Shown: one piece after another, positions 29,586 to 37,407 of the stretch
Position numbering within the stretch: position 1 is the stretch's first letter
Layout of the letters: each line of letters begins with the position of its first letter
NCBI RefSeq assembly: GCF_000016325.1
Contig: NC_009436.1
Location: 4,402,001-4,466,000, forward strand
DNA: 64,000 nucleotides
Direction of reading: 5' to 3'
Origin: Enterobacter sp. 638
Lineage (GTDB): Bacteria > Pseudomonadota > Gammaproteobacteria > Enterobacterales > Enterobacteriaceae
The notes under the pieces: generated by a model
What the model saw: the letters and a program-made list of their open reading frames with translations, nothing else
Database searches by the model: none
What the model was told of the DNA's origin: nothing
Made by a program: the position numbers and the translations under genes

Positions 29586-30851
29586 TTAACTGGCCTGCAC
29601 CGTGTTTCCTCTGGCCGCAATCTGCTGTTTGCTACTCAGCGTAAACGCCGATATCACCGTCACCGTCAGTACAATACAGCCCAGCATCAGGTAGGTATCC
29701 TGGAAGCCGATCCGGTCATACATATTTCCGGCAAAGGCGGACAGGAAAATCGCCGCCGACTGTTTGGCAAAATTGAAACCTATCAGATAGATCGTCGCAG
29801 ACAGTCGGGTATCAAACACGCCGGTAATGTATTTGAACGCGCCCACCAGCAGGAACGGCACCTCCAGCGCATGCAGCATTTTCAGAGCGATCACTTCCAC
29901 CACCGTGGTGGCGAACGACGAGCCGATAATGCGCGTCGCCATGATCAGCCCGGCAATCAGCAACGTATTTTTAGCGCCAATGCGGTTAATGATCCACGGC
30001 GAGCAGAACATGATAATCGCGTTACAAATTTCCCCTGCCGTCGTCGCAAATCCAAAGGCACGTGTGCCTTCTTCTGGCGTGGCGAAGAATGATTTAAAGA
30101 AAGTGGCAAACTGCTGATCGAACACGTCATAGACGCACGCCACGCCAATCACGTACAAAATAAACATCCACATTCTGCGCTGGCGGAACAGGCTAATGAC
30201 CGTTTTAGCGGTGATTTGCGGCTGGTTGGCACCGAGCGCGTTCATTACTTCAGCCGTCTGGTTTGGCTTAGGTTTGGCAACCACTAACAACAGCATAAGC
30301 AGCAGCGCCGCGCCGGACCCCATCCAGAACACCAGCGACGGATCGATGCTGAACAGCACACCACCCGTTGAGGCGCACAGCCCCCAGCCCAGACAACCGA
30401 ACATGCGCGCTTTGCCATATTCGAAGAAACTGTTGCGGCTGACGCGTTCGATATAGGCCTCAATGGCGCCAGACCCCGCCGAGAAGACAAAGCCGATATA
30501 CAGCCCGCCGCTCAGCGCCCCGAGCCAGATACTGGTTTTTAACAGCGGCGCGAAGACATACAGGAAGAACGGCGCGAACAAAAACAGCAGCACCGCGATT
30601 ATCCACAGCAGATGTTTTTTCAGCCCCAGTTTGTCAGAAATCACGCCCAGCACAGGCTGGAAGGCGATCGCAGAAAGCGAAATACAGGAGAAAACAATCC
30701 CGGTATGGGTTTTGTTCAGGCCGATGACGTCCGACAGCCAGATCGGCAGGAACGGAAAACAGGTGGCCATGATAAAGAAGTAGAGAAAGAAGAACGCCCC
30801 GAAAATCCAGAAATTAGGGTTGTTTTTGTGGGTACAGGCAGTCGTGTTCAT
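29586..30851 (-). CDS. LacY/RafB/MelY-type oligosaccharide:H+ symporter
   Basis: 421 residues with 12 helices. All six LacY mechanism residues are recognisable in context: E in GAIEAYIERVSR (126), R in GKARMFGCLGW (144), E in TAGEICN (269), R in MATRIIGSSFA (302), and H and E in LHALEVPFLLVG (322, 325). The N-terminus is longer than LacY's. Partnered with an alpha-galactosidase, so melibiose or raffinose is the likely substrate rather than lactose. GAGGA precedes the ATG. It is 44 bp downstream of the galactosidase gene, same operon. Confidence 0.9.
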   Translation of the reverse strand: MNTTACTHKNNPNFWIFGAFFFLYFFIMATCFPFLPIWLSDVIGLNKTHTGIVFSCISLSAIAFQPVLGVISDKLGLKKHLLWIIAVLLFLFAPFFLYVFAPLLKTSIWLGALSGGLYIGFVFSAGSGAIEAYIERVSRNSFFEYGKARMFGCLGWGLCASTGGVLFSIDPSLVFWMGSGAALLLMLLLVVAKPKPNQTAEVMNALGANQPQITAKTVISLFRQRRMWMFILYVIGVACVYDVFDQQFATFFKSFFATPEEGTRAFGFATTAGEICNAIIMFCSPWIINRIGAKNTLLIAGLIMATRIIGSSFATTVVEVIALKMLHALEVPFLLVGAFKYITGVFDTRLSATIYLIGFNFAKQSAAIFLSAFAGNMYDRIGFQDTYLMLGCIVLTVTVISAFTLSSKQQIAARGNTVQAS

Positions 30852-30895
30852 TATTTTTATCCTCAACTGAGGGCCGGCTATCCGGCCCGTCACCT

Positions 30896-33019
30896 TTACA
30901 CGCGTTCAACGCCAATCAGAATGGCGGTTTCCGGATCCAGAATCGGCAGCGCAATGCCTGCCTGCATCAACCATTCACCGCTCGCGGTTTGCGGTGCTTC
31001 CATCCACGCGGGGAGTTTGCGCATGGTGTGCCCGCCCTCGCCCGTCAGACGGATATTCGGATGATCGAGCAGCGTGATGCGGTACTGCGCGCTCGCCTCA
31101 AGGCCCGGCATGCGCAGCGGCATCATTAGCGTGTAATCTGGCATCGCTAACTGGCTGACAATAAACAACCCCTGCCCTTTGTCGCCACTCACTATACCGT
31201 GCGCCAGCGTGCTGGCATCCGGCATATCCACGCGCCACTGCGTGCCGTGATGAATCACCTCGCGCCACTGCTTGTGCAGCGCGGCGTAGTGGCGATAACC
31301 GTCTCGCTCGTGCTCGTCGACGCTCAGCGGATCAAGTTCCAGTCCCATATGACCAAACAGCGCGGTCAGGCCCCGGAAGGCGATACTGTGCTGGCGGAAA
31401 GTGGCGTGGCATTTATGATGACCGATATGCGCGCCCATCACTTCCGGCGGGAAGAAATAGCTCATGCCGCGCTGGATGGTGTTGCGTTCCAGCGCGTCAT
31501 TGTTGTCCGACGCCCAAAAACGGTGGCAGCGGGTCAGCACTTCGTAATCAATGCGACCACCACCCGACGAGCAGGATTCAAATTCAACCTGCGGGAAGCG
31601 TTCGCCCAGCACATCTAACAGACGGTAGAACTGGCGGGTTTGCGCGTCGGCAGCGGCTTTACCGTTATGGCCGGGCTGCACCAGCTCGCGGTTCATGTCC
31701 CACTTCACGTAATCAATCGCGTGTTCACCGAGCAGCCAGCTCAGGCGTTCGAGTAAATAATCAAAGGCTTCAGGAATGTTCAGATTGAGCACCCACTGAT
31801 GGCGTCCAGTGGCCTGCGTGTAGCCCGGCAGGGCGAGCACCCAGTCGGGATGGGCGCGGTACAAATCGGAATCAGGGCTGATCATCTCGGGTTCGACCCA
31901 AATCCCAAACTCCATGCCGAGATTTTTGACGTGATGAATCACCGGCGTTAAGCCGTCAGGATATTTTTTCTCATCGAGATACCAGTCGCCCAGCGCGCCG
32001 TGGTCGTTATTGCGCCCCTTAAACCAGCCGTCGTCGATGATAAAACGCTCCACGCCCAGCCCGGCGGCTTCGTCCGCCATTCGCATGATGTATTGCGGAT
32101 CGTGGTCGAAGTAAATCCCTTCCCAGGTATTGAGATGCACCGGACGCGGTTTGTTTTCCGGGAAGCGAATAATATTTTCACGCAGATAGCGGTGGAACTG
32201 CTGGCTCATACCGTTCAGCCCGTGAGCGGAATAGCTGGCGTAGAGGCGTGGCGTCCACAGCGTTTCGCCCTCCTCCACCGCCATTTCGCCCGGCAGATAG
32301 AGCGCTTCAGCCTGAACATAACGACGTCCGTCCGTTTTGGCTTCGGCGCGCAGGCGGTGGTTGCCGCTCCAGCCTAAATGTACGCCCCACACGTCGCCGT
32401 GCATTTCGTTGAACGATGGAGTGCCGGTCATCAGCGCCGGGAAGTGTTCGTGGGAAGAGCGCCCGCGACGGCTTTCGATCACAAAGCTGTTGTGCTCAAG
32501 CGTAACGCGGTGCGGTTGAAACTCGCGGATCCAGCGGCCATGAAAAGCCATCACTTCCTGCGCACGCTCGGCGATTGGCAGCGTGACGGCGAGCCTATCG
32601 ACCTGCCACGGCTGCGCGCGTAAGTTCGTCAGGCCATGACGCACCACCAGCACGCCGCTGTCATCGAGGGCGATTTCACTGGTGAGACGTAACCCTGCAG
32701 TGTCATCTTCGGCGGTAATCGACAGACGTTGTCCTTCCTGCGTTACAGCAACCGTTTTGAATATCGGTGAACCGTCGAGTCCCTGACGATGGCCTTCAAT
32801 GCCGGGCGCGCCAAACAATCCATGGCCCAGCTCCGCCATCAGTGTCAGCGGGATATCAACATCCAGTCGGCCGTTCGCAATGGGGCGGGAAAGGCTTTGC
32901 ACATCTTGCGGGGAAAAGTGGCGAAGATGCGGCCCCCAGTAAAGAATTTCGGCGAACGGGTGCGTTTTAATCACCACGTCAACCGTATCGCTTTCGAGTC
33001 GTAAAATGAAATCGTGCAT
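30896..33019 (-). CDS. GH36 alpha-galactosidase
   Basis: 707 residues, the family length (RafA/AgaN type). It hydrolyses terminal alpha-1,6-galactose of melibiose and raffinose. The catalytic nucleophile is D441 in YVKWDMNRE and the acid/base D505 in WASDNND; the substrate loop CSSGGGRIDYE lies between. No signal peptide, so cytoplasmic, in keeping with the adjacent permease. AGGAGA precedes the ATG, and twin operators lie 36-75 bp upstream. Confidence 0.93.
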   Translation of the reverse strand: MHDFILRLESDTVDVVIKTHPFAEILYWGPHLRHFSPQDVQSLSRPIANGRLDVDIPLTLMAELGHGLFGAPGIEGHRQGLDGSPIFKTVAVTQEGQRLSITAEDDTAGLRLTSEIALDDSGVLVVRHGLTNLRAQPWQVDRLAVTLPIAERAQEVMAFHGRWIREFQPHRVTLEHNSFVIESRRGRSSHEHFPALMTGTPSFNEMHGDVWGVHLGWSGNHRLRAEAKTDGRRYVQAEALYLPGEMAVEEGETLWTPRLYASYSAHGLNGMSQQFHRYLRENIIRFPENKPRPVHLNTWEGIYFDHDPQYIMRMADEAAGLGVERFIIDDGWFKGRNNDHGALGDWYLDEKKYPDGLTPVIHHVKNLGMEFGIWVEPEMISPDSDLYRAHPDWVLALPGYTQATGRHQWVLNLNIPEAFDYLLERLSWLLGEHAIDYVKWDMNRELVQPGHNGKAAADAQTRQFYRLLDVLGERFPQVEFESCSSGGGRIDYEVLTRCHRFWASDNNDALERNTIQRGMSYFFPPEVMGAHIGHHKCHATFRQHSIAFRGLTALFGHMGLELDPLSVDEHERDGYRHYAALHKQWREVIHHGTQWRVDMPDASTLAHGIVSGDKGQGLFIVSQLAMPDYTLMMPLRMPGLEASAQYRITLLDHPNIRLTGEGGHTMRKLPAWMEAPQTASGEWLMQAGIALPILDPETAILIGVERV

Positions 33020-33054
33020 CGGACATCTCCTGTCATCAGATGTCCTGAGTGTTG

Positions 33055-33093
33055 ATCCGAAACGTTTCGGATACCAACCCAAACGTTTCGGAT
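33055..33093. promoter_or_regulatory. Twin LacI-type operators of the alpha-galactoside operon
   Basis: ATCCGAAACGTTTCGGAT (33055-33072) is a perfect 18-bp palindrome. A second copy (33076-33093) differs at two positions. Centres are 21 bp apart, two helical turns, on the same DNA face. They sit between the regulator stop and the galactosidase start. Confidence 0.88.
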
Positions 33094-33121
33094 TTGTGAT
33101 CGGTTTACAATTTTAACGAGT

Positions 33122-34117
33122 TTAGGCGGTTTCGCCTGGCGAGAATTCAGGTTGCCACAGCACCTGAAGTTGGGAGAGGTCATCGCCGCCGATAAGCTGG
33201 CGCACCATGTCAGCAATTTGTTTGCCCACGCCCTGCCGGGTGGATTGGATCACCGCCGCCACCTCGGTCTCGACAATGCTGTCCTGCGGTAGCCCGTCGT
33301 ACACGATCAGCGCCACCGCGTGCTCGCCGCGTAAACGCCCGGCTTGCGCCAGCGCCATCGCGGCCCCGTCACCGTGGGTGTTGCAGTCGGTGATGATGGC
33401 GGTCGGCGGTTCTGTCAGCGCCAGCAGCGCTTGCGTGGTGTTGTAACCCGCGCGACGAGAAGGCGGCATCGCGCGCAGCCATTCGCTGGACAGTCCGGCT
33501 TCACGCAGTGCATCAAGATAACCCTGACGACGCTGGGTGATGAACGCCTGATTATTGCTTTCACCGAGCAGCGCAATGCGCTGATGACCTTTCGCAATCA
33601 GCCAGCGGGTGGCGTTATACGTCCCGGCGTAGTTGTCAAAATCAAACCAGGCGTAAGGCTGCGGCAACTGGCTGCGCCCCAGCGCCAGGAAAGGGAATCC
33701 CGCCGCCTGAAGCTGCTCAAGACGCGGATCGTGATCGAGCGTATGCGCCACAATCAACGCATCCACGCGGCGGCTTTGCACCATACGCATATAGCTGTGT
33801 TTGTCGGCCAAGTCGTCGTCAGCGATCAGCAGCAAGTCGATCTCATGTCGCGCCAGTTCATGGCTAATTTCGCCGACCATGTCCATAAAAACGCTGTTAT
33901 TGAGCGGAACCGGATGCACCGGAAATACCAGCCCAACGGCGTCGATTTTGCCCATCTTCAGGCGGCGGGCAAAGGTGTTGGGGCGATAGCCACGGCGCTG
34001 CGCTTCGGCTTCAACGCGCGCGCGCGTCTCGCTGGAAACGTCATCATATCCGTTGAGGGCGCGGCTGACGGTGGTAACCGACAATCCCAGTTCTTTGGCA
34101 ATGGCTTTAAGCGACAT
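33122..34117 (-). CDS. LacI-family repressor of the alpha-galactoside operon
   Basis: 331 residues. The N-terminal helix-turn-helix SLKAIAKELGLSVTTVSRALNGYDDVS and hinge are followed by a periplasmic-binding-like sugar domain. It is upstream of and co-oriented with the galactosidase and permease, with two palindromic operators between, which fits a local repressor (RafR-like). The inducer is probably melibiose or raffinose. The symbol is left open. Confidence 0.88.
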   Translation of the reverse strand: MSLKAIAKELGLSVTTVSRALNGYDDVSSETRARVEAEAQRRGYRPNTFARRLKMGKIDAVGLVFPVHPVPLNNSVFMDMVGEISHELARHEIDLLLIADDDLADKHSYMRMVQSRRVDALIVAHTLDHDPRLEQLQAAGFPFLALGRSQLPQPYAWFDFDNYAGTYNATRWLIAKGHQRIALLGESNNQAFITQRRQGYLDALREAGLSSEWLRAMPPSRRAGYNTTQALLALTEPPTAIITDCNTHGDGAAMALAQAGRLRGEHAVALIVYDGLPQDSIVETEVAAVIQSTRQGVGKQIADMVRQLIGGDDLSQLQVLWQPEFSPGETA

Positions 34118-34137
34118 GATTTTCCGTGTCCTGCTGT

Positions 34138-34686
34138 TTAGTTTTGTTCCGCCACCATAAGCGCATACGTATCTCGCTCAAGGGCTTTAAAGATATGCGG
34201 CTGGTCAGCGGGATAGCAAATATAGTCCCCTTCGCCCAGCTCTTCTGGGGCTTCCGTCAGGCCAACCAACGCCCGGCCCTGCGTCACAATGATATGTTCC
34301 ACCGATCCTGGCGGATGTGGCTGCGAAATCCGGTCCGCGCCCGGCTGAGCCATCAGCATATACACATCGCGACGAGCACCCGGCGGGCATGCGGCCAGCA
34401 AAATCGCCTGATAATGGGCATGTTCGGCGGTCACTTTGGTCCCTTCACCACGACGAATCACTTGCGTGGTGGGCTGTTGCGGCTCCAGTAAACGGGCAAA
34501 CGGAATGCCGAGCGCGACGCACAGCGACCATAATGTTTCCAGGCTTGGATTGCCGTTGCCGGACTCTAACTGGGAAAGCGTGGATTTGGCGATCCCGGCA
34601 CGACGCGCGATTTCCGCCAGTGAAAGCCCGGTCCGCGTACGCTCTCGCACCAGACTTTTGGCGATAACGCTAATTGGCTGCGTCAT
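34138..34686 (-). CDS. XRE-family regulator with cupin domain
   Basis: 182 residues. The N-terminal helix-turn-helix (GLSLAEIARRAGIAKSTLSQLESGNGNPSLETLWSL, about residues 19-53) and a C-terminal cupin (GSVEHIIVTQGRALVG; GEGDYICYPADQPHIF) are clear. It is divergent from azlCD, and a palindrome in between suggests it controls these genes in response to a small ligand. Confidence 0.87.
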   Translation of the reverse strand: MTQPISVIAKSLVRERTRTGLSLAEIARRAGIAKSTLSQLESGNGNPSLETLWSLCVALGIPFARLLEPQQPTTQVIRRGEGTKVTAEHAHYQAILLAACPPGARRDVYMLMAQPGADRISQPHPPGSVEHIIVTQGRALVGLTEAPEELGEGDYICYPADQPHIFKALERDTYALMVAEQN

Positions 34687-34710
34687 AAAAGGGCCTCTGT
34701 TCTATAAATC

Positions 34711-34723
34711 GAACGAATCGTTC
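34711..34723. promoter_or_regulatory. Candidate operator between XRE-cupin gene and azlC
   Basis: GAACGA-A-TCGTTC is a 6-1-6 inverted repeat 25 bp upstream of the regulator gene. Further CGTTC half-sites occur at 34746 and 34766, flanking a perfect -10 box TATAAT (34753-34758) that should drive azlC. Confidence 0.65.
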
Positions 34724-34787
34724 ATCTTGTAAAACGATATTGATGCGTTCATTATAATGGAAACTCGTTCGATATGGCTAAAATTGT

Positions 34788-35447
34788 ATGAAGCATTATT
34801 TCTCCTGCCTGAAAGGCGACACGATAAAAGCGATCGTCCTGGTGTGCCTGGCCGTGGGCGTCGTTGGGGTGTCTTATGGTTCGCTGGCGATGGCGTATGG
34901 TTTCCCGATTTGGGTGCCGTTTGTCCTTTCGCTCACCGTGCTGGCGGGCGCGTCGGAATTTATGTTTATCGGCATTGTCGCCAGCGGCGGAAATCCGCTG
35001 GCCGCCGCCGCAGCGGGTTTGCTGGTCAATGCGCGTCATGTTCCGTTTGGCGTGACGGTGCGTGAACTGGTCGGCAAACGCGGCGCGAGCTTTTTGGGCT
35101 GCCACATCATGAACGACGAAAGCGTGGTGTTTGGCCTGTCGCAAAAAACGCCGGAGCAGCGCAAAGCAGCCTATTGGTTGTGCGGTTTGGGTGTCGCCAT
35201 TATCTGGCCGCTCGGCACGTTGCTGGGCGCAGGGGTTGGGAAATTATTGCCTGCGCCGGAGACCATCGGTCTGGACGCCGTTTTCCCGGCCATTCTATTG
35301 GCTTTGGTGGTGCCTGCGTTTAAGAACCGCACCACGCTTATCCGCGCCTGTAGCGGTGCGGCGCTGTCGCTGGCGGCGGTGCCGTTTGCGCCTGTCGGTT
35401 TGCCGGTGTTGCTCTCGTTACTGGGCCTTGCTGCGAGGAAGAAATAA
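34788..35447 (+). CDS. azlC: AzlC-family branched-chain amino-acid exporter, large subunit
   Basis: 219 residues, multi-helix. The family segment VLAGASEFMFIGIVASGGNPLAAAAAGLLVNARHVPFGV is diagnostic. With AzlD it forms an inner-membrane exporter like E. coli YgaZH. Its TAA shares a base with the azlD ATG. The substrate is inferred from the family only. Confidence 0.85.
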   Translation: MKHYFSCLKGDTIKAIVLVCLAVGVVGVSYGSLAMAYGFPIWVPFVLSLTVLAGASEFMFIGIVASGGNPLAAAAAGLLVNARHVPFGVTVRELVGKRGASFLGCHIMNDESVVFGLSQKTPEQRKAAYWLCGLGVAIIWPLGTLLGAGVGKLLPAPETIGLDAVFPAILLALVVPAFKNRTTLIRACSGAALSLAAVPFAPVGLPVLLSLLGLAARKK

Positions 35448-35770
35448 TGGGCAATATGACGATTTTCATCCTTGGCATCGCCATTTTATCGGCGGGAACG
35501 TACCTGATGCGCCTTGGCGGCGCGAAGCTGGGCAACCGTTTAGCGCTCTCTGAGCGTTCTCAGGCGCTGCTTTCCGATGCGGCAACGGTGCTGTTATTTT
35601 CCGTGGCGCTGGCAACCACGTTTTACGAAGGCGAACATTTTGCTGGAATGGCGCGGGTGACCGGTGTGGCGTTTGCGGTGTTTTTGGCGTGGCGGAAAAT
35701 GCCGTTGATCGTGGTGATTTTTGCGGCGGCCATCGTCACGGCGCTGCTGCGACTGGCAGGCATAAACTAA
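35447..35770 (+). CDS. azlD: AzlD-family exporter, small subunit
   Basis: 107 residues with four hydrophobic helices, starting MGNMTIFILGIAILSAGTYLMRLGG, typical of AzlD/YgaH. Overlaps azlC by one base, so co-translated. Confidence 0.85.
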   Translation: MGNMTIFILGIAILSAGTYLMRLGGAKLGNRLALSERSQALLSDAATVLLFSVALATTFYEGEHFAGMARVTGVAFAVFLAWRKMPLIVVIFAAAIVTALLRLAGIN

Positions 35771-35795
35771 AAAAGCGCCCCAGGGGCGCTCTTTC
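35771..35795. terminator. Terminator between azlD and the convergent DUF1471 gene
   Basis: AGCGCC...GGCGCT with a short GC-rich loop, flanked by AAAA on the left and CTTTC on the right. It may serve both strands; the minus-strand U-tract is the better one. Confidence 0.7.
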
Positions 35796-35809
35796 GACAG
35801 GTGATTCGC

Positions 35810-36022
35810 TTATTTAGTCAGTTCAGCGGTCATGTGAACCTGGTTACCAGTGAATGCCTGAGTAATTTTATACGATGACGCGCCCGCTTCTTGTGCCTGA
35901 GCCGCAATTTTCGCTTCTGCACCGTCGATGGTGGTTGCGGTCGCGGTCACTGACTGAGCAGCAAATGAACCGAAAGAAGTAGCCAGTGCGATTACTGCAA
36001 CAAAAGTTTTGATGTTTTTCAT
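35810..36022 (-). CDS. DUF1471 (YdgH/BhsA/McbA-like) periplasmic protein
   Basis: 70 residues with signal peptide MKNIKTFVAVIALATSFGSFA, then the compact DUF1471 fold (EAKIAAQAQEAGASSYKITQAF). These small proteins are stress- or biofilm-related in enterobacteria. The exact paralogue could not be named. Confidence 0.85.
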   Translation of the reverse strand: MKNIKTFVAVIALATSFGSFAAQSVTATATTIDGAEAKIAAQAQEAGASSYKITQAFTGNQVHMTAELTK

Positions 36023-36136
36023 GATATAAATCCTGTGCGTTAGTTGTTTAGATAAGGCGTTTTGCCTTGATGTGATAAATAATAGACCTCATCACCGACA
36101 ACTAAAAGCGGAAGGATTTGCTCAGGTTATTCAAAT

Positions 36137-36973
36137 TTACTGATCAACAATCAGGCGCTGTGGATGGGTATAAATTGTGACGCGCCCCGGCTTACAAAAG
36201 CCCACCAGCGTCAGATTGCAGCGCTGCGCCACCTCGACCGCCAGCGTCGTCGCTGCTGAGACCGCGAACAAAATTTCTACGCCACACATCGCGGCTTTCT
36301 GCACCATCTCATAGCTTGCCCGGCTGGACACCAGCGCAGCGCCCTGCAGCCACGCACCACCTTCACCCGCACGACGGCCCAGCAGTTTATCCAGCGCGAC
36401 GTGACGTCCCACATCTTCGTGTCCACCTGCAATTACACCCGACGGTAAAACCCAGGCGGCGGCATGCGTGCAGCCACTCAGTTGACCAATGGGCTGCACG
36501 TCGTTGAGATGGTTCAGGGCATGATCGAGCTGGCGGAGATTGAACGTCTGGGTAAACGGCAGCGGGATAATCGGCTTGCCGATATCGTTGAGTTGCTCGA
36601 CACCGCATACGCCGCAGCCCGTGCGTCCGGCCAGCGCGCGGCGACGTTCTTTGAGTCCCATAAAGCGGCGGCTGGACAGCTCGATTTGCACTTCCAGGCC
36701 GTTGCAGACGTTAACAACGTCCATGCCGTAGATTTCCTGAGGCTGCTCGATAATGCCTTCAGAGAGCGAAAAGCCGATGGCGAACAGCTCGAGATCTTTG
36801 GGCGAGGCCATCATCACGACATGGGAAATACCGTTGTAAACCAGCGCAACGGGCACTTCCTCCGCCAGAAAATCGGGGACGGAATGGGTAATGTGAGGGG
36901 GTCTGTGTACCGAATGTTCCACCACACCCGCAGGCAGTGGAGACGTTTGGGTATCACGATTCTGTTTTGACAC
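36137..36973 (-). CDS. fdhD: Formate dehydrogenase sulfurtransferase FdhD
   Basis: 278 residues if started at GTG 36973, one residue longer than E. coli FdhD. AGGA lies about 9 bases upstream. A TTG six codons earlier is possible. The cysteine pair in [11 protein letters not shown] passes sulfur from IscS to the molybdenum cofactor of formate dehydrogenases. [18 protein letters not shown] and [13 protein letters not shown] are conserved. Divergent from fdoG. Confidence 0.95.
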   Translation of the reverse strand: MSKQNRDTQTSPLPAGVVEHSVHRPPHITHSVPDFLAEEVPVALVYNGISHVVMMASPKDLELFAIGFSLSEGIIEQPQEIYGMDVVNVCNGLEVQIELSSRRFMGLKERRRALAGRTGCGVCGVEQLNDIGKPIIPLPFTQTFNLRQLDHALNHLNDVQPIGQLSGCTHAAAWVLPSGVIAGGHEDVGRHVALDKLLGRRAGEGGAWLQGAALVSSRASYEMVQKAAMCGVEILFAVSAATTLAVEVAQRCNLTLVGFCKPGRVTIYTHPQRLIVDQ

Positions 36974-37145
36974 AACGGTATTCCTGAGCAACCACGTAGG
37001 TGAGACCTGCTATTGCATCATAAACCGCAGGCCACGCGCATAGTATGGATCAACTTTTCGGCTCCCATACCCTTCAAGTTTACCTACTCCTTCTGGAGAG
37101 GCACAACGTTGACACCGATACATAGTCGTAACATCCCCTAAGCAA

Positions 37146-37165
37146 AACGTGATTGATATCACGTT
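37146..37165. promoter_or_regulatory. CRP/FNR-like palindrome in the fdhD-fdoG gap
   Basis: AACGTGAT-TGAT-ATCACGTT is a perfect 8-4-8 palindrome. It reads as CGTGA-N6-TCACG, one base per arm from the CRP consensus, and also has the TGAT-N4-ATCA core of FNR sites. The rest of the 434-bp gap (36974-37407) holds AT-rich promoter-like sequence and no gene. Confidence 0.65.
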
Positions 37166-37407
37166 TTATAATCATCACGGTGATAATACGCTCACTTTGT
37201 TTTAACACGGCGGGAACAGGCTTACCGACATTGTGGTATTCTCAACATATCCCTCGTGCAAATGGGGGAATAAATCAATTTTTCACCTTTGTGGTTATTT
37301 CTCATCCATAAAGTAAAACAATAATGCCCCTAAATAACTCGCCTAACGGGTTAAACGCCCGCTGTCCGAGGAATGAAGGGTGGCAATGTCGAAACAAGGA
37401 GTGACCC

